NCBI GenBank assembly: GCA_010672585.1
Contig: JAAHGF010000004.1
Location: 198,490-257,479, forward strand
DNA: 58,990 nucleotides
Direction: 5' to 3'
Source of the DNA: Okeania sp. SIO1I7
GTDB taxonomy: Bacteria; Cyanobacteriota; Cyanobacteriia; Cyanobacteriales; Microcoleaceae
Under the pieces are notes generated by a model. That model did not search any database. It had not been told where the DNA came from and saw only the letters and a program-made list of their open reading frames with translations. The translations under genes were made by a program, and so were the position numbers. Positions 35,817 through 46,400 of the stretch are shown one piece after another. Numbering within the stretch: the first letter of the stretch is position 1; the number at the start of each line of letters is the position of its first letter.

Positions 35817-38800
35817 AAACATTAGAAAAGTTTTTATCAGAGTTGGCTAATCGAGATGTCAAATTATGGCTTGAGGATGGACGCTTGCGCTGTAAAGCTC
35901 CAGAGGGAGTTTTGACATCAGATCTACGCACTCAGTTAACTGAGTATAAGCAAGAGATTATCAATTTTTTGGATAGGTCTAATCAAGAAAAAAACATTAA
36001 GCAACCCCCAATTAAGCCAATTGAAAGAAATGGTAATTATCAGCCATTATCGTTTGCTCAACAACGATTATGGTTGCAAGAAAAACTTGGTATTCTCAGC
36101 CATGCTTATAACGTACCATTGACACTACATCTAAAAGGTCAACTACAGCAAATAGCTTTACAGCAGAGCCTTAACCAGCTTATTATTCGTCACGAAACTC
36201 TCAGGACTACATTTAAGGAAATCAACGATACACCTGTACAGGTAATCCAATCTCCATTTGAATTAGAACTTCCAGAAGTAGACTTGAGTGGGTTAACATC
36301 ATCTCAACAAAAAAATCAACTCCAACAGTTACTCCAACAGGAAAATCAGCAACTGTTTAATCTCGAACAAGATCCACCAATACGAGGGAAATTGTTCAAG
36401 TTGGGAGAAAAGGAGCATATCCTGCTAGTGATGTTACATCACATTGCCACGGATGGCTGGTCCGTAGGAATATTTGCTCAAGAACTTGCGGATTTTTACC
36501 AAGGGATAGTTACAGGTAAACCTTCCCAACTGCCTGAATTGCCAGTGCAGTATGTAGATTTTGCAGTATGGCAACGGCAGTGGTTGCAAGGAACGACGAT
36601 CCAGAGACAAATAGATTACTGGAAGGAAAAACTTAAGGAACTACCACAACTGCAACTGCCTACAGACTATTCCAGACCTGCCAAAGAAACTTTTCGAGGT
36701 GGGGAAAAAACCTTTAGCTTATCAGCAGCACTAACAGCAAAATTGAACAGACTCAGCCAACAGCATGGTTTTACTATGTTCATAACTCTGTTAGCTGGAT
36801 TTAAAGTATTACTGTATCGTTACAGTGGTCAACAGGGTATTACAGTGGGGTCTCCTATAGCTAACCGTAACCGTAGAGAAATAGAAGGGTTAATTGGTTT
36901 TTTTGTTAACTCCCTGGTCATGTACACAGAAATTGAAGGGGAAGCAAGTTTTTTAGAAGTATTAAACAAAGTACGACAGACAGCGCTAGAGGCTTATGCT
37001 CACCAAGACATACCTTTTGAAAAATTGGTAGAAGAATTACAACCACAACGTTCTTTGCAGCATCACCCTCTATTTCAAGTGATGTTTGCTGTCCATCAAA
37101 CGAATTCATTTGTATCAAGTTTTAGTCTGCCGAATTTAGAGATGATTTTATCTCCAGTGGAAGAAGTGGAGATGACAGTCAGAATGGACCTAGAATTACA
37201 TTTATGGCCAGAAGGAGAGAATATAAAAGCATTCTGCGCCTACAACCGAGACTTGTTTGAGGCAGAAACGATTAATAGGATGCTATCACATTATGAAAAC
37301 ATATTATCAGCAGCAGTAGAGACACCAGAGCAAGCAATATATCAACTGCCAATAATGAACCCCAAAGAAACACAGCAGTTATTAGTTACCTGGAACCAAA
37401 CCCAAAGCGCCACCCCAGACAAATGTATCCATGAACTATTTGAGCAAGTAGTACAACAACAACCCCAATCAACAGCAATAATATTTGAAGAGCAAAAACT
37501 AACATACTCAGGACTAAACCAAAAAGCCAACCAACTAGCACAGAAACTGCGCTCCTTAGGAGTAAAAGCAGAAGTGCTAGTAGGAATCTGCATAGAACGT
37601 TCAATAGAAATGGTAATAGGTTTACTAGGAATACTCAAAGCAGGAGGAGCATATGTACCAATAGACCCCAACTACCCAGCACAGAGAATCAACTATATGC
37701 TAGCCGACTCCCAAGTAGAACTATTAGTAACAACAAGCCAAATCAGAGAAAAACAAGGAAAAGAACTATTCAAGCAACAAAAAATCATCACCATAGACCA
37801 AGAAATAGAAAAAGAAGGTAAAAATCAAACAAACAACATCAAAAGCCAAGTCCAACCCAATCATCTAGCCTATGTAATCTATACATCAGGGTCAACAGGA
37901 AAACCCAAAGGAGTAGAAATAGAACACCGCTGTGTTACCAACTTCCTCAAATCAATGGAGGACTCACCAGGGATAGAACCATCAGAAAAACTACTAGCAG
38001 TAACAACAATCAGTTTTGACATAGCAGGATTAGAACTATACCTGCCATTAATCGCAGGAGCAACAGTAGAAATAGTCACAAAAGAAACAGCAAAAGACGG
38101 GCGAAAACTATTAAAAGCCATAGAAAAATCAGAAGCAACAATCATGCAAGGAACACCAGCAACCTGGCAAATGTTAATCAATGCCGGATGGTCAGGCAAA
38201 AGCCAAAAAATGAAAATCCTGTGTGGAGGAGAAGCCATATCAGAAAAACTAGGGAAGTCCCTCCAACAAACAGGAGGCGAAATCTGGAATATGTACGGAC
38301 CAACAGAAACAACAATCTGGTCATCAATCAAAAAAATTAACAACAACTCATCAATAAAATCAATAGGGCAACCCATAAACAACACTCAAATGTACATCCT
38401 AGACAAAAACCAACAACCAGTACCAATAGGAGTAGCAGGAGAACTGCACATAGGAGGAGCAGGATTAGCACGAGGATACCGAAACCAACAAAAACTAACA
38501 GCCGAAAAATTCATACCCCACCCCTGTAGTGAAGAAAAAAACGCCAGAATCTACAAAACAGGAGACCAAGCCAGATACTTACCCACAGGAGAAATAGAAT
38601 ACTTAGGGAGAATAGACAATCAAGTAAAAATCCGAGGATTTAGGATAGAAACAGGAGAAATAGAAACATTACTCAATGAAAATAGCACAATTACTGAAGC
38701 AGTAGTAGTAGCCAAAGAAGAAAAACCAGGAGAAAAACGTCTATTAGCATATGTAGTACCCAAAACAGAAACAAGCGTTGCTGAAAAACAAAAGCTAATA

Positions 38801-40480
38801 GAAACCCAACTGAAAAGTTGGTCAGAGATCTTCAATCAACCCCAAGAAATAAAAGCAAGTGAAATCAAAGACCCAAAATTCAACATATCAGGATGGCAAA
38901 GTAGTTATAACAACCAAGCCATACCAGTAGAACAAATGGAAGAATGGGCAGCAGATATAGTAACTCAAGTATTAAAGTCCAAACCAGAAACAGTATGTGA
39001 AATAGGATGTAAAACAGGAATGTTATTACTGGGTATTGCACCAAAAACCAAATCATATTATGGCACAGACATATCAAAAGTCTCACTAGAATATATTCAA
39101 AAACAAATAGAGCTTGAACCAGAAAAATATAATCATGTAACCCTAGCTCAAAAACAAGCAGAAGCCCTCGAAGGTGTAGCCGAAAACAGTGTAGACGTAG
39201 TCTTACTAAATTCGATAGTACAATACTTTCCCAGTGTAGAGTATTTATTGCAAGTAATAGAAGAAAGTCTAAAAAGAGTCAAACCAGGAGGAGTAATAAT
39301 TCTATGGGATGTGCGGAACTTAGAATTAAGAAAAGAATTTCACACATCAGTACAAATGTATCAAGCCACCCCATCAGTATCAGCAGAAAAAATCAAGCAA
39401 CAGCTAGAGCGAGTGATGCAACAGGAAATGGAACTGTTAGTATCACCAGAATTATTTGTAGCCCTAAAAGAAGAAAAAGAAGAAATAAGCCATGTACAGA
39501 TACGTTTACAGAGGGGAAGCGAACACAATGAACTATCTAAATATAGATATAGTGTAGTGCTGCATAAAAAAGCAGAAGGGAAAGACAAAGAAGTAATAGA
39601 AGTAGGAATAGAGAATGGAGAAGGGATGTCAGTAGCAGAGATAGAACAGAAGCTAACAGAGGAGAAACCCGAAGCAATAGGGTGGAGTCAATTAGTGAAT
39701 AAGAGAATAGAGAAAGATGTAGTAGCAGTAGAATTATTGTCAAAAGCCGAGAAAAAAGAAAATGTGCAACAATTAAGACAAAAATTAGAGTCGCAACCAG
39801 TCAAAGGAATAGACCCAGAAGAGTTATATAAACTAAGCGAGGAAATGGGATATGCTTTAGAGTTGTGTTGGTCAGGGTCTGGAGTCAAAGGGAAAATGGA
39901 TGCAGTATTTGTGCGAAGAGCATTAGCAGCAGAGGGGATAGTGTTAACACCACTCACTCAAAAATCAGTGAGTGAGGTAAATTGGCAGAATTATGTAAAT
40001 AATCCTTTAGGTTATGAGATATCGAAAGGACTGATACCAAAGTGGAAGGAATATTTGTCGGAGCGGTTGCCAGAATATATGCTACCTTCAGGGTATGTAG
40101 TGTTGTCAGAAATGCCATTGACGGCCAATGGAAAGGTAGATAGAAAGGCATTAGCAGCAGTAGATGTAAGCAGTAGTGTGTCAACAGAGTTTGTAGCACC
40201 AGAGACGAAAACACAGAAGGGGTTAGCGCAAATATGGGGGCAGGTATTGGGGATAGAAAAAGTGGGAATACATGACAACTTTTTTGATTTGGGGGGACAT
40301 TCTTTGATGGCTACTAAAGTTCTGGCTCGAATACCACAGGTTTTTGGGGTAGAATTACCTTTAAGGATTCTATTTGAATTACCAGTGGTAGCTAAATTAG
40401 CAGAATATATTGAAACCATTCAATGGACTGAACAAGACTTACAAAACTCAGAAATTGATAGTGAGGAGGTGGTATTTTGA
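35813..40480 (+). CDS. NRPS module C-A(Gly)-NMT(variant)-PCP
   Basis: 1555 aa, GTG start overlapping the previous stop (GTGA) with GGGAGG at 35797-35802 as RBS. TubC-like docking (1-55), C domain (HHIATDG from 209), A domain with code D736 I737 L740 Q779 L803 G805 M827 I835 W836 K1441 (DILQLGMIWK), a glycine code. An N-methyltransferase (~1000-1255) is inserted between A8 and A10; its SAM motif reads EIGCKTG (1063-1069), with Lys1067 replacing the second conserved Gly. The PCP has Ser1497 in LGGHSL. The methyltransferase is therefore probably inactive and plain Gly is predicted. From residue 453 to about 1417 the DNA is identical to the second module of the next gene. Confidence 0.93.
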   Translation: MKTLEKFLSELANRDVKLWLEDGRLRCKAPEGVLTSDLRTQLTEYKQEIINFLDRSNQEKNIKQPPIKPIERNGNYQPLSFAQQRLWLQEKLGILSHAYNVPLTLHLKGQLQQIALQQSLNQLIIRHETLRTTFKEINDTPVQVIQSPFELELPEVDLSGLTSSQQKNQLQQLLQQENQQLFNLEQDPPIRGKLFKLGEKEHILLVMLHHIATDGWSVGIFAQELADFYQGIVTGKPSQLPELPVQYVDFAVWQRQWLQGTTIQRQIDYWKEKLKELPQLQLPTDYSRPAKETFRGGEKTFSLSAALTAKLNRLSQQHGFTMFITLLAGFKVLLYRYSGQQGITVGSPIANRNRREIEGLIGFFVNSLVMYTEIEGEASFLEVLNKVRQTALEAYAHQDIPFEKLVEELQPQRSLQHHPLFQVMFAVHQTNSFVSSFSLPNLEMILSPVEEVEMTVRMDLELHLWPEGENIKAFCAYNRDLFEAETINRMLSHYENILSAAVETPEQAIYQLPIMNPKETQQLLVTWNQTQSATPDKCIHELFEQVVQQQPQSTAIIFEEQKLTYSGLNQKANQLAQKLRSLGVKAEVLVGICIERSIEMVIGLLGILKAGGAYVPIDPNYPAQRINYMLADSQVELLVTTSQIREKQGKELFKQQKIITIDQEIEKEGKNQTNNIKSQVQPNHLAYVIYTSGSTGKPKGVEIEHRCVTNFLKSMEDSPGIEPSEKLLAVTTISFDIAGLELYLPLIAGATVEIVTKETAKDGRKLLKAIEKSEATIMQGTPATWQMLINAGWSGKSQKMKILCGGEAISEKLGKSLQQTGGEIWNMYGPTETTIWSSIKKINNNSSIKSIGQPINNTQMYILDKNQQPVPIGVAGELHIGGAGLARGYRNQQKLTAEKFIPHPCSEEKNARIYKTGDQARYLPTGEIEYLGRIDNQVKIRGFRIETGEIETLLNENSTITEAVVVAKEEKPGEKRLLAYVVPKTETSVAEKQKLIETQLKSWSEIFNQPQEIKASEIKDPKFNISGWQSSYNNQAIPVEQMEEWAADIVTQVLKSKPETVCEIGCKTGMLLLGIAPKTKSYYGTDISKVSLEYIQKQIELEPEKYNHVTLAQKQAEALEGVAENSVDVVLLNSIVQYFPSVEYLLQVIEESLKRVKPGGVIILWDVRNLELRKEFHTSVQMYQATPSVSAEKIKQQLERVMQQEMELLVSPELFVALKEEKEEISHVQIRLQRGSEHNELSKYRYSVVLHKKAEGKDKEVIEVGIENGEGMSVAEIEQKLTEEKPEAIGWSQLVNKRIEKDVVAVELLSKAEKKENVQQLRQKLESQPVKGIDPEELYKLSEEMGYALELCWSGSGVKGKMDAVFVRRALAAEGIVLTPLTQKSVSEVNWQNYVNNPLGYEISKGLIPKWKEYLSERLPEYMLPSGYVVLSEMPLTANGKVDRKALAAVDVSSSVSTEFVAPETKTQKGLAQIWGQVLGIEKVGIHDNFFDLGGHSLMATKVLARIPQVFGVELPLRILFELPVVAKLAEYIETIQWTEQDLQNSEIDSEEVVF
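37169..40059 (+). repeat. 2.9-kb perfect direct repeat, copy 1 (A-NMT cassette)
   Basis: It matches 46267-49157 at a constant offset of 9098 bp with no difference seen; even the antisense frames translate identically. Similarity continues at lower identity to 40330 (49431 in copy 2, with one 3-bp indel), i.e. into the PCP. The left border is in the last part of the C domain (EMTVRMDLELHLW). The coding strand looks richer in A and C and poorer in T than the flanking domains. Confidence 0.92.
40463..40470 (+). promoter_or_regulatory. Strong RBS for a TTG start
   Basis: GAGGAGGT lies 6 nt before TTG (40477-40479), which overlaps the preceding TGA. The strong Shine-Dalgarno site and four-base overlap support the unusual start codon and coupled translation. 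The resulting N-terminus aligns with the TubC docking domains of the neighbouring proteins. Confidence 0.8.
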
Positions 40481-43400
40481 AACTTACTGAAACAGTTGAA
40501 TTCTTATCTTATCTTCGTAGTTTAGGTGTAAAATTTGCTATTGATGGAGGAAAGCTTCGGTGTAATGCTGCTCCTGGGGTTTTAACATCAGTGCTACGTC
40601 AAGAAATTGCAGAGCGTAAAGCAGAAATTTTAGAATTGCTGGGAGAAGCACAGACAACCCAGCAATCTATAGCTAGCTCCATAAAACCGATTCCAAGGGA
40701 CACACAGTTACCATTATCATTCTCCCAACAAAGGCTCTGGTTTATTGAAAAAACAGGGTTGAGTGGCAATGCTTACAATATGCCTTTGACCTTACATTTA
40801 GTGGGTCAATTAGACCTTATGGCTCTACAAAAAAGTCTCAATGAAATCGTTGCTCGCCACGAAACCCTCAGAACTAACTTTGCGGAAATTAATGGTACAC
40901 CTGTACAAGTAATTAGACCTCCCTTTGAATTAGAACTACCTCAACAAGACCTGAGTGGGTTAGCCAAACCCGAGCAAACTACACAACTACAACAGTGTCT
41001 GCAAGCAGAAAATGAAAAACAGTTTAATTTAGAAGTTGACCCACCCATCAGAGTCCTACTTCTACAAATGGGAGCTACTGAACATATACTCCAAGTGACA
41101 TTACATCATATTGCTTCTGATGGTTGGTCCCTAACAGTATTTGCTCAGGAACTATCAGCTCATTACACAGCAGCAGTAGAAGATCAGCCGTCCTCCGCCC
41201 CAGAATTACCCATACAATATGCTGATTTTGCTGTTTGGCAGCGACACTACTTACAAGGTCAAACCCTACAAACACAATTAGACTACTGGAAGCAAAAGCT
41301 GAAAGAATTACCCCAACTACAACTGCCTACAGACTATCCCCGACCTCCAGTCGAAACCTTCAATGGCACAAGTATACCCATAAAGATATCAGCAGCACTA
41401 ACATCAAAATTAAAACAACTCAGCCAACAACAGGGTGTGACTCTATTTATGACCCTGTTAGCAGGGTTTAAAGTCTTACTACATCGTTACAGTGGTCAAG
41501 AGGATATTGCTATAGGTGTACCCGTAGCAAACCGCAAACGTAGTGAAATCGAAGGGTTAATCGGTTTTTTTGTTAACGCCTTAGTCATGTACACAGACCT
41601 GGGAGGGGAACTAAGTTTCACAGAAGTATTAAAGAGAGTAAGACAAACATCTCTAGAAGCTTATGCTCATCAAGATGTACCCTTTGAGAAACTGGTAGAA
41701 GAGTTGCAACCAGAACGTTCTCTGTCTCATAATCCCTTGTTCCGGGTATCCTTTGACCTTCAGCAGAGTGAAGTAGCAAATCCATCCTTTAGTCTGCCCA
41801 ACTTAGAAGTTTCTTGGTATCAAGAGGTTGGGGCGGAAATGACAGTTCGGATGGATTTGGAATTGTATCTGTGGCAGGAAGGTGAAGAAATTAAAGGATT
41901 ATGTGCCTATAACCGGGACTTGTTTGCATCTGAAACCATTAGCAGGATGCTGTCACATTATCAAAATTTGTTATACGCAGCTATTGAAACTCCAGAACAA
42001 CCAATTAGTTTACTGCCGATGATGAGTGCATCAGAACAGCAGCAGTTGTTGGTGGCGTGGAATGACACGAAAACAGATTACCCTACTGACAAATGTATCC
42101 ATGAGTTATTTGAAACTCAGGTGGAACAAAATCCTGATGCAATAGCTGTAGTTTTTGCAGAGCAAAGCTTAACTTACTCTGAGTTAAACAACAAAGCGAA
42201 TCAACTAGCACATTATTTGCAAAAATTGGGAGTAAAAGCAGAAGTGCTAGTGGGTATCTGTGTAGAGCGTTCTGTGGAGATGGTAGTAGGTTTATTAGCC
42301 ATACTTAAAGCTGGGGGAGTTTATGTGCCGCTCGACCCCAGTTATCCTCGATCGCGCCTGAATTACATAATCTCTGACTCCCAAATATCCATACTATTGA
42401 CTCAAGAAAAATGGCTAAATAATCTCACAAAAACAGCAACTCAAATAATTTGTTTGGAGACAGATGAAGAGATTATTAATCAACATAGTCGGCAAAATTT
42501 AGTAAATCAAGTAACAGCTACTCAGTTAGCTTACGTTATCTATACTTCAGGTTCCACAGGCAAACCAAAGGGAGTAAGTATTCCCCATCAAGGATTGTTA
42601 AATCTAGTTTTCTGGCATCAACGTACTTTTGAAGTCAAGTTTTCAGACAGAGCATCTCAAATAGCTGAAGTAGCCTTTGATGCCTCTGTCTGGGAAATAT
42701 GGCCTTACCTGAGTGCAGGTGCTTGCTTACACTTAGTCAACTCGGAAACTCGTCTGTCTCCAGAAGCACTGAGAGATTGGCTAGTCTCAGAGAAAATAAC
42801 GATTAGTTTTGTGCCTACACCTCTATTGGAAAATTTGTGTTCCTTAGAATGGCCTCCAGAAACAGAATTGAGAACTGTACTCACAGGTGGAGACAAGCTG
42901 CACAGCTATCCATCGGCAGCCTTACCATTCCGTGTATTTAATAACTATGGTCCAACAGAGAATACAGTTGTTACTACCTCTGGGTTGGTAGTTTCTGGTC
43001 AAGGAGGCAGTATTTCACCACCTATTGGTAGACCGATATCTAACATCAAAGTATACATCCTTGACTCACATTTACAACCAGTACCCATAGGAGTGCCAGG
43101 AGAACTACACATCGGTGGTGACGGACTAGCAATAGGCTACCACAACCGTCCTCAACTCACAGCAGAGAAATTCATCCCTAACCCCTTTGACAGCTCAAAA
43201 GCCACAAAATTATACAAAACAGGAGATTTAGTACGTTACCTAACTGATGGCAATATTGAATTTTTAGGCAGAATAGACCACCAGGTAAAAATTAGAGGAT
43301 TCCGCATCGAAACTGGAGAAATAGAAGCTGTTATCCATCAAAACTCGGAAGTCAAAGAAACAGTTGTAATAGTTAGGGAAGACAAGCCAGGAGACAAACG

Positions 43401-46400
43401 TTTAGTTGCATACATAGTACCCGAAACTGAAACCAGTAACGACAATAACCCAGAATTATCAGATACTCAAGTAGACAGTTGGCAAGAAATATTTAATGAA
43501 CAAGTTTATACTCAATTAAGTGAAATAACAGATCCCCTATTTAATAACAGAGGTTGGTTAAGCAACTACGATGGACAACTAATACCAGTGCAGCAAATGC
43601 GAGTGTGGGCGGGAGATATTGTGAGTCAAGTGTTGGCATCTAAACCAGAAAAAGTATGGGAAGTAGGATGCGGTACAGGAATGCTGTTATTTCAGATAGC
43701 ACCCCACACACAGGGATATTACGGCACGGATATTTCTCAGGCTTCACTGGATTATATTCAAAAACAAATAGAACAACAACCAGAGAAATATGGTCATGTT
43801 ACCCTAGCTCAAAGACGAGCCGAAGATATGGCAGATGTGGCTGAGAATAGTTTTGATGTAGTGTTACTGAGTTCTATAGTACAGTATTTTCCGAGTGTGG
43901 AATATTTGTTGCAAGTAATAGAGAATAGTATCAGAGTAGTCAAGCCTGGAGGAATGATTTTTCTAGGGGATATCCGGAATCAAAAGTTGAGGGAAGCATT
44001 TCATACCTCGGTACAGATGTACAAAGCTACCCCATCCCTGTCAATCGAAAAACTGAAGCAACAGATAGACAGAGTGATGCAGCAGGAGACGGAGTTATTG
44101 GTATCACCGGAGTTGTTTGTAGCTCTCAAAGAAAAATATCAAGAGATATCTCATGTACAGATACGCTTACAGAGAGGAAGCGAATATAACGAACTAAATA
44201 AATATCGCTATAGTGTGTTGTTACATATAGAAGCGAAACCTGCAACAGCGATCGCTCCTCCGGTAGAAAGTGGGTTAGGTATGAGTTATGAAGATATGGA
44301 AATCTATCTGCAACAAAAGCAACCTGAGTTAATTTGCTTTAGTAGTTTAACCAATAGCAGAGTGGTAAATGATGTGCATGAGATAGAGTTACTATCAACA
44401 ATGGAGGAAATCAAGAATGTACAGCAGTTGCAGCAAAAGTCACAGGAAAGGGTAGTCAATGGCATTAACCCAGAAAGGTTATATGAACTGAGTGCATCTT
44501 TAGGATATTCCCTAGAGTTGTGTTGGGCAGCAGAGGGTGGTGCAGAATTGATGGATGCAGTGTTTGTGCGGTCTGAGTTAGCAGCAGAGGAGATGGTGTT
44601 AACACCGCTGACTCAAAAATCAGTGGTAGGGGGTAACTGGCATAGTTACGGAAACAATCCTTTGGCTTCACAGATAGGGAAACAAGTGATACCAGATTTG
44701 AGGAAGTATCTAGAGTCTAGGTTGCCAGAGTATATGATACCTTCTGGATATGTAGTATTGTCGCAACTGCCACTAACACCGAATGGTAAAGTAGATCGTA
44801 AGGCATTGCCTGCACCAGATTTGACAAGTAGTTTGTTAAGGGAGTTTGTAGCTCCTCAGACAAAGACTGAGAAAGCATTGGCAGAAATTTTGGTAGAAGT
44901 GCTGGGAATAGAAAAGGTAGGAATACATGATAACTTCTTTGATTTGGGAGGACATTCCCTGTTAGCGACTCAAGTTGTGTCTCGTGTGCGTAATATTCTG
45001 AATGTGGAATTATCCCTGCAAAGCCTATTTGAGAGTTCTGATGTGGCAAGTCTGGCCAAAGAATTAGATATATATCTAGCTCAAACCGAAGGTATTGAAG
45101 CAGTAGCCATTACACCAAGGAAGCAAAATGGTAATCTCCCACCATTATCATTCGCCCAACAAAGGCTCTGGTTTATCGAAAAAACAGGGTTAAGTGAAAA
45201 TGCTTACAATCAGCCGTTAACCATACATTTAGTGGGTCAATTAGACTTGGTTGCTCTACAACAAAGTCTCAACCAAATCATCAATCGCCACGAAACTCTG
45301 AGAACCAACTTTGCGGAAATCAATGGCACACCAGTACAAGTAATTAGACCCCCATTTGAATTAGAGCTACCTCAACAAGACCTGAGTCAGTTAACACTAT
45401 CCCAACAAGCTACACAACTGCAACATTTACTGAAAACAGAAAATGAAAAACAGTTTGATTTAGAACAAGATCTACCCATCAGAGCTTTACTGTTGCAACT
45501 AGGAGCAAAAGAGCATATACTCCAAGTTACATTACATCATATTGCCTCCGATGGCTGGTCACTGACCGTATTTACTAAGGAATTATCAGTTCATTACACA
45601 GCAGCAGTAGAAAACCAACCATCCTCATTACCAGAGTTACCCATACAATATGCTGATTTTGCTGTCTGGCAGCGGGACTACTTACAAGGTGAAACCCTAC
45701 AAACACAATTAGGCTACTGGAAGCAAAAGCTGAAAGGATTACCACAACTACAACTGCCCACAGATTATCCTCGACCTGCCAGAGAAACTTTTCAAGGTGC
45801 TGGTCAAGAATTCAACCTATCAGCGACACTGACATCAAAATTAAAGCAACTCAGCAAACAACAGGGAGTGACTCTGTTTATGACCCTATTAGCAGGGTTT
45901 AAAGTATTACTGTATCGTTACAGTGGTCAAGATAGCATTGCCGTAGGTGTACCCATAGCCAACCGTAACCGTAGAGAAATAGAAGGGTTAATCGGATTTT
46001 TTGTTAACTCCTTAGTTATGTACACGGACTTGGGAGGGGAACCAAGTTTCACAGAAGTATTAAAAAGAGTAAGACAGACATCTCTAGAAGCTTATGCTCA
46101 TCAAGACTTACCCTTTGAGAAACTGGTAGCTGAGTTACAACCGGAACGTTCTCTATCCCAACACCCTTTGTTTCAGGTGTCGTTTGCCCTTCAGCAGAGT
46201 GAAGTCTTGAAACCATCCTTCAGCCTCCCTAATTTAGAGGTAGGTTGGTATGAAGGGGAAGCGGCTGAGATGACAGTCAGAATGGACCTAGAATTACATT
46301 TATGGCCAGAAGGAGAGAATATAAAAGCATTCTGCGCCTACAACCGAGACTTGTTTGAGGCAGAAACGATTAATAGGATGCTATCACATTATGAAAACAT